From contig NZ_JABZEE010000017.1 of assembly GCF_013387495.1 (NCBI RefSeq), positions 1 to 46,169 on the forward strand: a stretch of DNA of 46,169 nucleotides. Reading direction: 5' to 3'. A model generated the notes under the pieces. The model ran no database searches. It saw only the letters and a program-made list of their open reading frames with translations, and was not told where the DNA came from. The translations under genes were made by a program, and so were the position numbers. This DNA comes from Streptomyces sp. PKU-EA00015. GTDB taxonomy: Bacteria; Actinomycetota; Actinomycetes; Streptomycetales; Streptomycetaceae. Numbering within the stretch: position 1 is the first letter of the stretch; each line of letters opens with the position of its first letter. Positions 9,665 through 19,643 of this stretch are shown here, in pieces.

Positions 9665-10142
9665 TGCGGGACACCCTAGGAGAAGGGTGGCCGCGGGCGC
9701 GAAGAGGGTGAGGCAGATCACGTGTGAAGGGGGAATGAAGGGGCACGAGGGTGACGTTCCGTGCGCGCGGCGTACGCATCGACGCAACTCGCGCGCCCTC
9801 GCGCCTGGTTGACGCGCCCCGCGCCGGACCCGGCCGAGCCCGACACCGTGCCCCGCGCCCGCGCGTGCCACCGGACACCCGCTGTCCTGCCGGGCGTTGC
9901 GCCATGTCGCGCCGAGCGCCACAGGCGCCGCTGTCCCGCCGGCCGTGTGCCCCCATGCGCCGCGAGCCGCCGCACACCGGGCCCACTGCCCCGTCGGTGG
10001 CGCGTGCACCCATCTGCCGCCCCTGCCTTCGGCGGTCTCGTGCGTGCGCCGAGCATCGCGCCGCGAGCCGCCGCCCGCCGGGCGTCGCGCCGTGCCCGGT
10101 GGAGTGGGCCGCCAGGTGCACCAGGGCGCCCGTGCGGGCAGT
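9665..10142. other. GC-rich region with no convincing gene
   Basis: 478 bp between the hydrolase start and the TetR stop. All six frames are open over long distances, as expected for very GC-rich DNA, but none has family-like composition: the translations are Arg/Pro/Ala-rich and none has a ribosome site. GCGCC, CGCGC and GTGCG recur throughout. The hydrolase promoter must lie at its left end. Probably a degraded gene or spacer. Confidence 0.5.
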
Positions 10143-10784
10143 TCAGGCGCCGGTGCGCCAGTTGCCCGCCAGGGACGGGCCCAGGTGGTCGAGGTAGGCC
10201 TCGGTCAGTGCGCGGATCGCCTCCACGCTCGGGTCCTCGCCCCGGCCCCACAGGCGGCCGGTCACCCGCATGACCCCGCCGAACGCCGCCACCGCCACCC
10301 GCGGCCGCGGATCGGCGTCCACGTCCAGACCCTCGCGTTCGGCGATCAGCCGGGCGAGCAGGTCCTCCATGTCCGCGGAGCGCCGCAGGTGGGCCGCGAG
10401 CAGCGCCGGGGTCGACTCGATCATCAGGAAGCCGCGCATGTACAGGTCGAGCGGGACGATCTCCTCGATGGCGAGCCCGATGGTGTCCCAGGACGCGGAG
10501 ACGGCGTTGCGCATCGCCTCGAACGGGCCTTCCTCGGCGGGTCGTTCGCGCAGGGCGGCGACGTAGTGCGACTCCGCCAGCTCCTGGACGGCGAACGCGA
10601 CCTCCTCCTTGCTGGCGAAGTACCGGAAGAAGGTGCGCTGGGACACCTCGACCGCGTCGACGATCTCGTCGACCGTCGTCCTCTCGTACCCCTGCGTGGT
10701 GAACAGCTCGAGGGCCGCGCGCACCAGGGCGTCGCGGGTGCGCTGCTTCTTGCGGGCGCGCAGTCCGGTCGGCTCGACCGTCAC
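10143..10784 (-). CDS. TetR-family repressor
   Basis: A 213-aa TetR regulator. The helix-turn-helix spans residues about 12-58 (RDALVRAALELF...TTVDEIVDAVEVSQRTFFRYFASKEE). The all-helical C-terminal ligand domain ends LGPSLAGNW. The start is GTG 10784 with a GAGG site about 9 bp upstream. It is divergent from the MFS exporter across 116 bp that hold a palindrome overlapping the exporter promoter, which marks it as the local repressor of that pump. Confidence 0.92.
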   Translation of the reverse strand: MTVEPTGLRARKKQRTRDALVRAALELFTTQGYERTTVDEIVDAVEVSQRTFFRYFASKEEVAFAVQELAESHYVAALRERPAEEGPFEAMRNAVSASWDTIGLAIEEIVPLDLYMRGFLMIESTPALLAAHLRRSADMEDLLARLIAEREGLDVDADPRPRVAVAAFGGVMRVTGRLWGRGEDPSVEAIRALTEAYLDHLGPSLAGNWRTGA

Positions 10785-10864
10785 GTCATCGTCCTCTTTC
10801 CCCAGCGTTCGTCCAGCTCAGCGTACCTGCGAGCGGTGTGACAGCTACCGACTGGTGAACTCGT

Positions 10865-10893
10865 TTGTCAACTGTCAGTCGCTGACATTAGCC
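10865..10893 (+). promoter_or_regulatory. Exporter promoter with TetR operator
   Basis: -35 TTGTCA (10865-10870) and a -10-like TTAGCC (10888-10893) at 17-bp spacing. The spacer contains the perfect inverted repeat TGTCAG-TCG-CTGACA (10873-10887), and TTGTCA just before it repeats the left half-site. The predicted start falls at about 10900, immediately before the ATG (10901), so the transcript is probably leaderless. A repressor bound here would cover the whole promoter. Confidence 0.75.
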
Positions 10894-10900
10894 TCGCCGT

Positions 10901-12523
10901 ATGACTAGTCAGACCACCGTCGCAAAGGCGCCGAGAGACCCCGGAGGTCCCCAGGACTCCGCCCAGGCGCCCGTCAAGGGGCTGCGCGGCCACCCCTGGC
11001 TGACCCTGTTCGCCGTCGCCATCGGTGTGATGATGGTCGCGCTCGACGGCACGATCGTCGCGATCGCCAACCCGGCGATCCAGAAGGACCTCGGCGCATC
11101 CCTGTCCCAGGTCCAGTGGATCACCAACGGCTACCTGCTCGCCCTCGCCGTCGCTCTGATCACGGCGGGCAAGCTCGGTGACCGCTTCGGCCACCGCCAG
11201 ACGTTCCTGATCGGCATCGCGGGCTTCGCCGCGGCCTCCGCGGCGATCGGCCTGTCCGACTCCATCGCCCTCGTCATCCTGTTCCGCGTCTTCCAGGGCC
11301 TGTTCGGCGCGCTGCTCATGCCGGCCGCGCTCGGCCTGCTGCGCGCCACGTTCCCCGCCGAGAAGCTGAACATGGCCATCGGCATCTGGGGCATGGTCAT
11401 CGGCGCCTCCACGGCGGGCGGCCCGATCCTCGGCGGTCTGCTCGTCGAGCACGTCAGCTGGCAGTCGGTGTTCTTCATCAACGTGCCCGTCGGCGTCGTC
11501 GCCCTCGTCTTCGGCCTGGTGATCCTCAGGGACCACCGCGCCGAGAACGCGCCGCGCTCGTTCGACATCCCCGGCATCCTGCTGCTCTCGGGAGCCATGG
11601 GCGCGCTGGTCTACGGCCTGATCAAGGCGGGCGAGTCCTGGGGCTGGGGCGGTGGCCGGACCTGGCTCTGCCTCGGCGGCGCGATCCTCCTCTTCGCCCT
11701 CTTCGCCTTCTGGGAGACGAAGGTCGATGAGCCGCTGATCCCGCTCGGCCTCTTCCGCTCCGTCCCCCTCGCCGCGGGCACGGTCCTGATGGTGCTGATG
11801 GCCTTCGCCTTCATGGGCGGCCTGTTCTTCGTGACGTTCTACCTCCAGGGCGTCAAGGGCCTCAGCCCGGTCGACAGCGGCCTGCGGCTGCTGCCCCTGA
11901 CGGCGATGATGATCGTGTCCTCGCCGCTGGCGGGCGCGCTGATCACCAAGTTCGGACCGCGCGTCCCGCTTGTCGGCGGCATGGTCTGCACGGCGGTCGC
12001 GATGTTCGGGATGACCGCCCTGACCGAGGGCACCGGCACGTTCGTGATGTCCCTCTGGTTCGCCCTGCTGGGTCTCGGTCTCGCGCCGGTCATGGTGGGC
12101 GCCACCGAGGTCATCGTCGGCAACGCGCCGCTGGAGCTCTCCGGTGTCGCAGGCGGCCTCCAGCAGGCGGCCATGCAGGTCGGCGGCGCGCTCGGCACCG
12201 CCGTACTGGGTGCCGTCATGTCCTCCAAGGTGAGCGCCGAGTTCGCGGACAACTGGCGGGGCGCGGGCATCCCCGTCCCGCCGGACCCGCGGCTGGAGGA
12301 GGCCGCCGAGTTCGGCGCCGTCCCCGCGGAACTGGCGAAGGCGCCCGGCATGACGCCGGATCTCGTCACCAGGATCGGTGACGTCATCCATGACACGTTC
12401 ATGTCCGGCATGGGCCTGGCGTTCACCGTCGCCGGTGCCGTCGCGGTCGTCGCCGCCCTGGTCGCCACGCTCACCAAGCGCGGCGAGAACGCGGAGGCCG
12501 GTGCGGGCGGCGCCCACATCTGA
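10901..12523 (+). CDS. MFS drug exporter, DHA2 (EmrB/QacA) family
   Basis: A 540-aa proton-coupled exporter with about 14 transmembrane segments. Family motifs: VALDGTIVAIANPAI (TM1, motif D1), GKLGDRFGHRQ (motif A) and GPILGGLLVEHVSWQSVFFINVP (motif C and the TM5-TM6 link). The C-terminal hydrophilic loop before the last TM (residues about 440-500) is a normal DHA2 feature. It is regulated by the adjacent TetR. The drug substrate cannot be told from sequence. Confidence 0.93.
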   Translation: MTSQTTVAKAPRDPGGPQDSAQAPVKGLRGHPWLTLFAVAIGVMMVALDGTIVAIANPAIQKDLGASLSQVQWITNGYLLALAVALITAGKLGDRFGHRQTFLIGIAGFAAASAAIGLSDSIALVILFRVFQGLFGALLMPAALGLLRATFPAEKLNMAIGIWGMVIGASTAGGPILGGLLVEHVSWQSVFFINVPVGVVALVFGLVILRDHRAENAPRSFDIPGILLLSGAMGALVYGLIKAGESWGWGGGRTWLCLGGAILLFALFAFWETKVDEPLIPLGLFRSVPLAAGTVLMVLMAFAFMGGLFFVTFYLQGVKGLSPVDSGLRLLPLTAMMIVSSPLAGALITKFGPRVPLVGGMVCTAVAMFGMTALTEGTGTFVMSLWFALLGLGLAPVMVGATEVIVGNAPLELSGVAGGLQQAAMQVGGALGTAVLGAVMSSKVSAEFADNWRGAGIPVPPDPRLEEAAEFGAVPAELAKAPGMTPDLVTRIGDVIHDTFMSGMGLAFTVAGAVAVVAALVATLTKRGENAEAGAGGAHI

Positions 12524-12540
12524 CGTCAACGCGGCGCCTG

Positions 12541-12576
12541 CGAGAGCCCCGACCGACAGCCCCGCCGGGGCTCTCG
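12541..12576 (+). terminator. Hairpin terminator after the exporter
   Basis: Perfect 10-bp arms CGAGAGCCCC / GGGGCTCTCG around a 16-nt loop, 17 bp after the exporter stop. No T-run, as usual in Streptomyces. Confidence 0.7.
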
Positions 12577-12673
12577 CCTATCCGGGTGATCATGCGACCG
12601 CCCTCTTCCGTTGGCGTGTCACCGCAGGTCAGGCTGCGGCCAAGTGATCCACACGACACGGGGGACGATCCGT

Positions 12674-13051
12674 ATGCGTACGACTGTGTTCGCGGCGGCC
12701 GCGCTGGCCGCCACCGCCCTGCTCGCACCTGCCGCCGCGTCCGCGGCCCCGGCGGCAGCGCCACCGCGTCTCGGGGCCTGTGCCGCCGGTGAGTTGTGCC
12801 TCTGGGCGAAGAGCGGCTTCCAGGGCGCCCGCGCGGCCCATGAACTCGCCGGCACCGACATCGACAGCTGTGTGCCGCTCCCGGCCGGCACCACCGCGGT
12901 CTCGCTCGCCAACCGGACGGGCCGCCCGGTGACCACGTACCAGTCCGCGGAGTGCGCGGAGACGGGCGAGTTCGAGACCTACCCCGGCGGCGGCACCTGG
13001 GTGCCCGAATCGCCGTACCGGGTACGGGCGTTCAAGATCTGGGAGAACTAG
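12674..13051 (+). CDS. Secreted peptidase inhibitor family I36 protein
   Basis: A 125-aa secreted protein. The ATG at 12674 gives a clean Sec signal peptide (MRTTVFAAAALAATALLAP, cleavage near ASAAPA); an upstream in-frame ATG (12611) adds residues that do not resemble a signal. The mature part of about 95 residues has four cysteines and the crystallin-like pattern CLWAKSGFQGA...VSLANRT.RPVTTYQS, typical of the I36 (Streptomyces metalloproteinase inhibitor-like) family. The 3' end overlaps the convergent channel gene by 20 bp. Confidence 0.8.
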   Translation: MRTTVFAAAALAATALLAPAAASAAPAAAPPRLGACAAGELCLWAKSGFQGARAAHELAGTDIDSCVPLPAGTTAVSLANRTGRPVTTYQSAECAETGEFETYPGGGTWVPESPYRVRAFKIWEN

Positions 13052-13814
13052 AGGGAGCGGCTGCCTGCCCGGGCACGGAAGCACCCGCCTCCGTGCCCGA
13101 CAGCCGCGCCACCTCCGCGCGGAGCTGCTTCACCTCGGTCGTCAGCGCCTCCAGCAGCGCGGTCTGCCGGCGCTCCTCGGCGTCGTCCCTCTCGAAGCGG
13201 GAGATGAACCAGGCCGCGATGTTCGCCGTCACCACACCGAGCAGGGCGATGCCCGAGATCATCAGTCCGACCGCCAGCAGCCGGCCGAGGCCCGTCGTCG
13301 GCGCGTGGTCCCCGTAGCCGACCGTCGTCATCGTCGTGAACGACCACCACACCGCGTCGCCGAGCGTCTTGATGTTGCCACCCGGCGCGTCCCGCTCCAC
13401 CCGCAGCACGGCGAGCGAGCCGAACATCATCAGCCCCACCACCGCTCCGCCCACATAGGTCGTCAGCGTGATCTGCGGGGCCATCCGGGCCCGCCGCCCC
13501 ACCAGCAGCAGCGTGGAGACCAGCCGCAGCAGCCGCAGCGGCTGCACCAGCGGCAGGGCCACCGCGAGCAGGTCCAGCGGGTGGCTGCGCACGAACAGCC
13601 ACCTGCCCGGCGCCAGGGCCAGTCGTACGAGATAGTCCGCCGCGAACGCCGCCCACACGGCCCACTCGGTCACCGTGCACAGCCTGTGCACCCACGTGTC
13701 CGCGCCGGGCGCCACGATCGGCACCGAATACGCGACGGCGAACGCCACGGCGAGACTCAGCAGCGGCCCCTGGGTGCGCGCCTCCCAGCGCATCTGCGCC
13801 GTTCGTTCCTTCAT
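13032..13814 (-). CDS. Voltage-gated-like potassium channel
   Basis: A 260-aa ion channel. The selectivity filter TVGYGD lies in WWSFTTMTTVGYGDHAP, after a pore helix. About four or five hydrophobic segments precede it, including an Arg-containing S4-like stretch (LRLLRLVSTLLLVGRRAR), and one inner helix follows. The C-terminal helix ERRQTALLEALTTEVKQLRAEVARL is a coiled coil, probably for tetramerisation. Start ATG 13814 is chosen; 13823 and 13856 are alternatives without better ribosome sites. Confidence 0.88.
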   Translation of the reverse strand: MKERTAQMRWEARTQGPLLSLAVAFAVAYSVPIVAPGADTWVHRLCTVTEWAVWAAFAADYLVRLALAPGRWLFVRSHPLDLLAVALPLVQPLRLLRLVSTLLLVGRRARMAPQITLTTYVGGAVVGLMMFGSLAVLRVERDAPGGNIKTLGDAVWWSFTTMTTVGYGDHAPTTGLGRLLAVGLMISGIALLGVVTANIAAWFISRFERDDAEERRQTALLEALTTEVKQLRAEVARLSGTEAGASVPGQAAAPSSSPRS

Positions 13815-13876
13815 GGGGCGCATCGTAAAGGGGGTGCGCGGGGACGAACCCCGCACACCCCCAGGAACGGGAGCGG

Positions 13877-16624
13877 CTACGCGTCGCCGCCGGCCGCGCC
13901 GGGGTCCGCCGCCGACACGTCGAGCAGCTGGTAGCGGTCCACCGCCTGCTTCAGCACGCTGCGGTCCACCTTGCCCTCACGCGCCAGCTCGGTGAGCACC
14001 GCCAGCACGATCGACTGCGCGTCGATGTGGAAGTACCGGCGGGCCGCACCGCGCGTGTCCGCGAAGCCGAAGCCGTCGGCGCCCAGCGAGGAGTACGTGC
14101 CCGGCACCCAGCGGGAGATCTGGTCCGGTACGGAGCGCATCCAGTCCGAGACCGCGACGAACGGACCCTCGACGCCGGACAGCTTCTGCGTCACGTACGG
14201 AACGCGCTGCTCCTCCTCGGGGTGGAGCAGGTTGTGCTCCTCGGCCGCGACGGCGTCGCGCCGCAGCTCGTTCCACGAGGTCGCCGACCACACGTCGGCG
14301 CGTACGTTCCACTCCTCGGCGAGGATCCGCTGCGCCTCGACCGCCCACGGCACGGCCACACCCGACGCCATGATCTGCGCCGGGATCGCGCCCTGCTCGC
14401 CGCGGCGGAAGCGGTGGATGCCCTTGAGGATGCCCTCGACGTCCACGTCGGCCGGCTCGGCCGGGTGCTGGATGGGCTCGTTGTACACGGTGAGGTAGTA
14501 GAAGACGTCCTCGCCGTGCGGGTGCTCGGCGTCGCCGCCGTACATCCGGCGCAGACCGTCCTGGACGATGTGCGCGATCTCGAAGCCGAACGCCGGGTCG
14601 TAGGCGACACAGCCCGGGTTGGTGGACGCGAGCAGCTGGGAGTGGCCGTCCGCGTGCTGCAGGCCCTCGCCGGTCAGCGTGGTGCGGCCGGCCGTCGCGC
14701 CCAGCACGAAGCCGCGCGCCAGCTGGTCGGCCATCTGCCAGAACTGGTCGCCGGTGCGCTGGAAGCCGAACATCGAGTAGAAGACGTAGACCGGGATGAG
14801 CGGCTCGCCGTGCGTCGCGTATGCCGAACCGGCCGCGATGAGGGAGGCCGTGCAGCCCGCCTCCGAGATGCCGTCGTGCAGCATCTGCCCGGTCGGCGAC
14901 TCCTTGTACGCGAGCAGCAGCTCGCGGTCCACGGCCTCGTACTGCTGGCCCAGCGGGTTGTAGATCTTCGCGCTCGGGAAGAAAGAGTCCATGCCGAAGG
15001 TGCGGTACTCGTCGGGCGCGATCAGCACGAACCGCTTGCCGATCTCCTTGTCCCGCATGAGGTCCTTCAGCAGCCTGACGAACGCCATGGTGGTGGCGAT
15101 CGACTGCTGACCGGAGCCCTTCTTCACAGCCGCGTACGTCTTGTCGTCGGGCAGCACGAGCGGCTGGGAGCGCACGACGCGGGTGGGCACGTAACCGCCG
15201 AGCGCCTTGCGGCGGTCGTGCATGTACTGGATCTCCTCCGACTCCGGGCCCGGGTGGTAGTACGGCGGAAGGCCGGACTCCAGCTGGGCGTCGGTGATCG
15301 GGATGTGGAGGCGGTCGCGGAAGCCCTTGAGGTCGTCGACCGTCAGCTTCTTCATCTGGTGCGTGGCGTTGCGGCCCTCGAAGTTCGGGCCGAGCGTCCA
15401 GCCCTTGACCGTCTGGGCGAGGATCACGGTCGGCTGGCCCTTGTGCGCGCGCGCCGCCGCGTACGCCGCGTAGATCTTCCGGTGGTCGTGGCCGCCGCGG
15501 CCCAGCATGAGGATCTGGTGGTCGCTCATGTTCTCGACCATGGCGCGCAGTCGGTGGTCGTCGCCGAAGAAGTGCTGCCGGATGTACGCGCCGGTCTCGG
15601 TGGCGTACGTCTGGAACTGGCCGTCCGGCGTGGTGTTCAGCTTGTTGACCAGCACGCCGTCGCGGTCCTGCGCGAGCAGCGGGTCCCAGGTGCGGTCCCA
15701 CACCAGCTTGATCACGTTCCAGCCGGCGCCGCGGAACTGCGACTCCAGCTCCTGGATGATCTTGCCGTTGCCGCGGACCGGGCCGTCGAGGCGCTGCAGG
15801 TTGCAGTTGACGACGAAGGTCAGGTTGTCCAGGCCCTCGCGGGCGGCGATGGACAGCTGGCCCAGCGACTCGGGCTCGTCCATCTCGCCGTCGCCGAGGT
15901 AGGCCCACACGTGCGAGTCGGAGGTGTCGGCGATGCCGCGGGCCTCCATGTAGCGGTTCATCCGCGCCTGGTAGATCGCGCCGAGCGGGCCGAGGCCCAT
16001 CGAGACGGTCGGGAACTCCCAGAAGTCCGGCATCAGCCGCGGGTGCGGGTAGCTGGACAGGCCGTACGGCGCCTTCGACTTCTCCTGGCGGAACGCGTCG
16101 AGCTGCCGCTCGGAGAGCCGGTCCAGCAGGAACGCGCGGGCGTAGATACCGGGGGAGGCGTGCCCCTGGAAGAAGATCTGGTCACCGCCCTTGCCGTCGT
16201 CCTTGCCGCGGAAGAAGTGGTTGAAGCCCACGTCGTACAGGGAGGCGGAGGAGGCGAACGTGGCGATGTGGCCGCCGACGCCGATGCCGGGGCGCTGCGC
16301 GCGGGAGACCATCACCGCGGCGTTCCAGCGCGTGGCGTTGAGGATCTTGCGCTCGATCTCCTCGTTGCCGGGGAAGAACGGCTCGTCCTTGGTGGCGATG
16401 GTGTTGACGTAGTCCGTGCTGCGCATCTCGGGCACGGCCACGCGCTTCTCGCGCGCCCGCTCGATCAGGCGGAGCATCAGGTAGCGGGCGCGCTCGCGGC
16501 CCCGCTCGTCGACGGCGGCGTCGAGAGAGTCCAGCCACTCCTTGGTCTCTTCGGGATCGAAGTCCGGGACCTGGCTGGGAAGGCCGCCAATGATGATCGG
16601 GTTGCGATCGGATCCGGAAGCCAC
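13877..16624 (-). CDS. aceE: Pyruvate dehydrogenase E1 component, homodimeric type
   Basis: A 915-aa thiamine-diphosphate enzyme that decarboxylates pyruvate and transfers the acetyl group to the lipoyl E2 of the pyruvate dehydrogenase complex. The ThDP fold signature is GDGEMDE (residues 244-250) ending NCN (273-275). The N-terminal block [23 protein letters not shown] and GHASPG are diagnostic of AceE. Length matches E. coli and actinobacterial AceE. The GTG start at 16624 has AAGGA 6 bp upstream. It stands alone: no E2 or E3 gene is near, as in other actinomycetes. Confidence 0.96.
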   Translation of the reverse strand: MASGSDRNPIIIGGLPSQVPDFDPEETKEWLDSLDAAVDERGRERARYLMLRLIERAREKRVAVPEMRSTDYVNTIATKDEPFFPGNEEIERKILNATRWNAAVMVSRAQRPGIGVGGHIATFASSASLYDVGFNHFFRGKDDGKGGDQIFFQGHASPGIYARAFLLDRLSERQLDAFRQEKSKAPYGLSSYPHPRLMPDFWEFPTVSMGLGPLGAIYQARMNRYMEARGIADTSDSHVWAYLGDGEMDEPESLGQLSIAAREGLDNLTFVVNCNLQRLDGPVRGNGKIIQELESQFRGAGWNVIKLVWDRTWDPLLAQDRDGVLVNKLNTTPDGQFQTYATETGAYIRQHFFGDDHRLRAMVENMSDHQILMLGRGGHDHRKIYAAYAAARAHKGQPTVILAQTVKGWTLGPNFEGRNATHQMKKLTVDDLKGFRDRLHIPITDAQLESGLPPYYHPGPESEEIQYMHDRRKALGGYVPTRVVRSQPLVLPDDKTYAAVKKGSGQQSIATTMAFVRLLKDLMRDKEIGKRFVLIAPDEYRTFGMDSFFPSAKIYNPLGQQYEAVDRELLLAYKESPTGQMLHDGISEAGCTASLIAAGSAYATHGEPLIPVYVFYSMFGFQRTGDQFWQMADQLARGFVLGATAGRTTLTGEGLQHADGHSQLLASTNPGCVAYDPAFGFEIAHIVQDGLRRMYGGDAEHPHGEDVFYYLTVYNEPIQHPAEPADVDVEGILKGIHRFRRGEQGAIPAQIMASGVAVPWAVEAQRILAEEWNVRADVWSATSWNELRRDAVAAEEHNLLHPEEEQRVPYVTQKLSGVEGPFVAVSDWMRSVPDQISRWVPGTYSSLGADGFGFADTRGAARRYFHIDAQSIVLAVLTELAREGKVDRSVLKQAVDRYQLLDVSAADPGAAGGDA

Positions 16625-17100
16625 GCTATTCCTTCGCTGTTCGGGGGTCTGCCGCGACGAGATGACGGGAAGACGCGCTGACGTGATGTCGGGGAAGCTG
16701 TCGCACCGCCTCCATCGTGTACCGCAGGGAGGCGTACGTCACCTCTACCGAGGGGTAACCCCCGGACTTCGTGACATCGGGCCAGGACCCCGGGTGCCGG
16801 CCCGGCCAAATCGCAACCATACGCTCAACCCGTCCAAGCGTTTCGTTCGGTCGTTCGGTTCGATTGTGGGATCGAGGGTAGGAATGCGGCAAAGATGGCC
16901 AAAAGGCGTGGCACCCTTCATGCACGGGTCACCGGGCGCTGCCTGGAGTTGCGCCGAGACGGCCGCAAACGTCACCGTTTCGGCGGTCCGTACGGCCGGG
17001 TACTTGCGCGATCCGTCCCGCCCGTGTGGACTACGGCCAATGCCACGCGTGCGCGCGTGGCCTCAAGGCATTCCCAAAGAACAAGATCAGGAGGCAAGCC
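16625..17100. promoter_or_regulatory. Divergent promoter region aceE / DUF3052
   Basis: 476 bp without a credible gene; it must hold promoters for both divergent genes. Three spaced TTCG copies (about 16842-16863, GTTCGGTCGTTCGG) lie about 220 bp upstream of aceE. A possible minus-strand -10 (TATGGT) is near 16820. No confident operator can be named. Confidence 0.45.
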
Positions 17101-17532
17101 GTGAGCGCGACCGCGGACCACGCGGAGACGAACCTGGCCGCAAGGCTGGGTTTCCAGCCCGACCAGGTGGTCCAGGAGATCGGCTACGACGAGGATGTCG
17201 ACCAGGAGCTCCGCGAGGCCATCGAAGAGGTCACCGGCACCGAGCTCGTCGACGAGGACTACGACGACGTGGCCGATGCCGTGGTGCTCTGGTTCCGTGA
17301 GGACGACGGGGACCTGACCGATGCGCTGGTGGATGCCATCGCGTACATGGAGGAAGGCGGCCAGATCCTGCTGCTGACGCCGAAGACCGGCCGCGACGGC
17401 TACGTCGAGCCCAGCGAGATCGGCGAGGCTGCCACCACAGCGGGCCTGTCGCAGACCAAGAGCATCAGCGCCGGCAAGGACTGGGCCGGCACCCGTCTGG
17501 TGACGCCGAAGGCCGCGGCGAAGAAGCGCTAG
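17101..17532 (+). CDS. DUF3052 family protein
   Basis: A 143-aa acidic protein of the actinobacterial DUF3052 family. Key runs: NLAARLGFQPDQVVQEIGYDEDVD, then VLWFREDDGDLTDALVDA and ILLLTPKTGR.GYV. The GTG start has a perfect AGGAGG (17089-17094) 6 bp upstream. Its position divergent from aceE and before a peroxiredoxin and terD genes matches my memory of the S. coelicolor SCO2367-SCO2371 region. Biochemical function is unknown; the fold looks like a small alpha/beta sensor-type domain. Confidence 0.85.
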   Translation: MSATADHAETNLAARLGFQPDQVVQEIGYDEDVDQELREAIEEVTGTELVDEDYDDVADAVVLWFREDDGDLTDALVDAIAYMEEGGQILLLTPKTGRDGYVEPSEIGEAATTAGLSQTKSISAGKDWAGTRLVTPKAAAKKR

Positions 17533-17580
17533 CCGCGAGGAAGCGCCGGCCGCGGCGCCGGGTGCGATCCGACACAGCAT

Positions 17581-17641
17581 CGCGAGGCCCCCGCCGACCA
17601 CCTCCCACGACCCGGTGGGAGCAGTCGGCGGGGGCCTCGCG
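17581..17641 (+). terminator. Strong nested hairpin terminator
   Basis: 18-bp perfect arms (GCGAGGCCCCCGCCGAC and its complement, 17581-17598 and 17624-17641) enclose an inner 7-bp hairpin CTCCCAC / GTGGGAG. It lies 48 bp after the DUF3052 stop and isolates it from the peroxiredoxin. Confidence 0.8.
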
Positions 17642-17710
17642 CATGGGGCCCGCGCCTTCTGCGTAGGGTGGTCGTTCACCTGACCGGCTCACAGAAGGGA
17701 TGCGTTTTCC

Positions 17711-18169
17711 ATGGCCATCGAGGTCGGTGACAAGGCTCCGGAGTTCGAGCTCAAGGACAACCACGGGCGCACCGTCACGCTGTCCGAGTTCCGCGGCGAG
17801 AAGAACGTGGTGCTCCTCTTCTATCCGTTCGCCTTCACCGGCGTGTGCACCGGCGAGCTGTGCGCCCTGCGCGACGAGCTGCCGACGTTCGTCAACGACG
17901 ACACCCAGCTCCTCGCGGTCTCCAACGACTCGATCCACACCCTGCGCGTCTTCGCCGAGCAGGAGGGGCTCGAGTACCCGCTGCTGTCCGACTTCTGGCC
18001 GCACGGCGAGACCTCCCGGGCCTACGGCGTCTTCGACGAGGAGAAGGGCTGCGCGGTGCGCGGCACCTTCATCATCGACAAGGAGGGCGTCGTGCGCTGG
18101 ACCGTGGTCAACGCCCTGCCCGACGCGCGCGATCTGAACGAGTACGTCGAGGCCCTCGGCGCGCTCTGA
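17711..18169 (+). CDS. Peroxiredoxin, AhpE/1-Cys-like
   Basis: A 152-aa thiol peroxidase reducing H2O2 and organic peroxides. The active site is YPFAFTGVCTGELC, with P39, T43 and peroxidatic C46. A second cysteine follows at 51, five residues on as in AhpE-like proteins, and another in KGCAVRGTFIID. Length and motif fit the actinobacterial AhpE group. It lies directly upstream of the terD cluster, consistent with a shared oxidative or metal stress role. Confidence 0.92.
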   Translation: MAIEVGDKAPEFELKDNHGRTVTLSEFRGEKNVVLLFYPFAFTGVCTGELCALRDELPTFVNDDTQLLAVSNDSIHTLRVFAEQEGLEYPLLSDFWPHGETSRAYGVFDEEKGCAVRGTFIIDKEGVVRWTVVNALPDARDLNEYVEALGAL

Positions 18170-18327
18170 GGCCCTCCCGGCGCACCGGCCGCCGCGAACG
18201 CAGGGGTTTCCCGGCCATCGCCCGGAAATAGCACAGCGGCCGGGAACCGGTCACTAGGATCCTTTCGTTGATCCCAACAGCAACGAACGACGGGGGCGCT
18301 GCCCCTGAACATCCAATGGAGGGACTC

Positions 18328-18903
18328 GTGGGAGTCAGCCTCAGCAAGGGCGGCAACGTCTCGCTGACCAAGGAGGCCCCTGGCCTGACCGCCGTCACCG
18401 TCGGTCTGGGCTGGGACGTCCGCACCACCACCGGCACCGACTTCGACCTCGACGCCAGCGCCATCCTGGTCAACGCGGAGGGCAAGGTCCGCAATGACCA
18501 GGACTTCGTGTTCTTCAACAACCTGAAGAGCGCCGACGGCTCGGTCGAGCACACCGGTGACAACCTCACCGGTGAGGGCGAGGGCGACGACGAGCAGGTC
18601 AAGGTGAACCTGGCCGGCGTCCCCGCCGACGTCGACAAGATCGTCTTCCCGGTGTCGATCTACGACGCCGAGACCCGCCAGCAGTCCTTCGGCCAGGTCC
18701 GCAACGCCTTCATCCGCGTCGTGAACCAGGCCGGCGGCGCCGAGATCGCGCGGTACGACCTCTCCGAGGACGCCTCCACCGAGACGGCGATGGTCTTCGG
18801 CGAGCTCTACCGGCACGGTGCGGAGTGGAAGTTCCGCGCCGTCGGCCAGGGTTACGCCTCGGGCCTGCGCGGCATCGCGCAGGACTTCGGTGTGAACGTC
18901 TGA
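18328..18903 (+). CDS. TerD-family stress protein (copy 1)
   Basis: A 191-aa TerD-domain protein, the family's standard length. The start is GTG 18328 ([12 protein letters not shown]), with GGAGGG 5 bp upstream; an upstream ATG in frame lacks family residues. Acidic calcium-binding runs are DFDLDASA and GEGEGDDE. The conserved C-terminus reads [18 protein letters not shown]. TerD proteins bind Ca2+ and act in tellurite, phage and redox stress; in Streptomyces they also influence development. It is followed by a hairpin and a close paralogue. Confidence 0.95.
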   Translation: MGVSLSKGGNVSLTKEAPGLTAVTVGLGWDVRTTTGTDFDLDASAILVNAEGKVRNDQDFVFFNNLKSADGSVEHTGDNLTGEGEGDDEQVKVNLAGVPADVDKIVFPVSIYDAETRQQSFGQVRNAFIRVVNQAGGAEIARYDLSEDASTETAMVFGELYRHGAEWKFRAVGQGYASGLRGIAQDFGVNV

Positions 18904-18921
18904 GCCCAGCAGTTCCCATGC

Positions 18922-18953
18922 CCGGCGCCGCACTCCTTCTGGTGCGGCGCCGG
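18922..18953 (+). terminator. Hairpin between the two terD copies
   Basis: Perfect 12-bp arms CCGGCGCCGCAC / GTGCGGCGCCGG with an 8-nt loop, 19 bp after copy 1. It could terminate or attenuate read-through into copy 2, giving unequal expression. Confidence 0.7.
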
Positions 18954-18996
18954 ACGTGCCTCGCAACCAAGCCCACCCAGGGGAGGACTCACCATC

Positions 18997-19572
18997 ATGG
19001 GCGTCACGCTCGCCAAGGGAGGCAATGTCTCCCTCTCCAAGGCCGCACCCAATCTCACCCAGGTCCTCGTGGGGCTCGGCTGGGACGCACGCTCCACCAC
19101 GGGAGCCCCCTTCGACCTCGACGCCAGCGCCCTGCTCTGCCAGAACGGCCGCGTCCTCGGCGACGAGTGGTTCATCTTCTACAACCAGCTCACGAGCCCC
19201 GACGGCTCCGTCGAGCACACCGGGGACAACCTCACGGGTGAGGGCGACGGGGACGACGAGTCGCTCCTGGTGGACCTCTCCAAGGTGCCGGCCACGGTCG
19301 ACAAGATCGTCTTTCCGGTCTCCATCCACGACGCCGACAACCGCGGCCAGACCTTCGGCCAGGTGAGCAACGCCTTCATCCGCGTGGTCAACCAGGCCGA
19401 CGGCCAGGAGCTCGCGCGCTACGACCTCAGCGAGGACGCCTCGACCGAGACCGCGATGATCTTCGGCGAGCTCTACCGCTACGGGGGCGAGTGGAAGTTC
19501 CGGGCCGTAGGACAGGGGTACGCGTCGGGCTTGCGGGGCATCGCTCTAGACTTCGGGGTCAACGTTTCGTAA
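18997..19572 (+). CDS. TerD-family stress protein (copy 2)
   Basis: A 191-aa tandem paralogue of the preceding gene, highly similar from end to end ([27 protein letters not shown] replaced by [20 protein letters not shown]). The acidic Ca2+ sites are kept. A GGGGAGGA ribosome site precedes ATG 18997. The differences cluster in surface loops, suggesting an old duplication rather than a recent copy. Confidence 0.95.
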   Translation: MGVTLAKGGNVSLSKAAPNLTQVLVGLGWDARSTTGAPFDLDASALLCQNGRVLGDEWFIFYNQLTSPDGSVEHTGDNLTGEGDGDDESLLVDLSKVPATVDKIVFPVSIHDADNRGQTFGQVSNAFIRVVNQADGQELARYDLSEDASTETAMIFGELYRYGGEWKFRAVGQGYASGLRGIALDFGVNVS

Positions 19573-19643
19573 AGCCGCGTGCGGCGCGGGGGAGACCCTC
19601 CCTCGGGCATCGCCCGGGGGACCATTACACGATTGGGTAGCCA

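Noticed and set aside
12541..12576. Possible riboswitch before the I36 gene
   Set aside because: A simple 10-bp stem directly after the exporter stop; a terminator explains it.
14027..16681. 884-aa plus-strand frame opposite aceE
   Set aside because: Shadow of aceE; residues follow the complement of its codons and no family pattern is visible.
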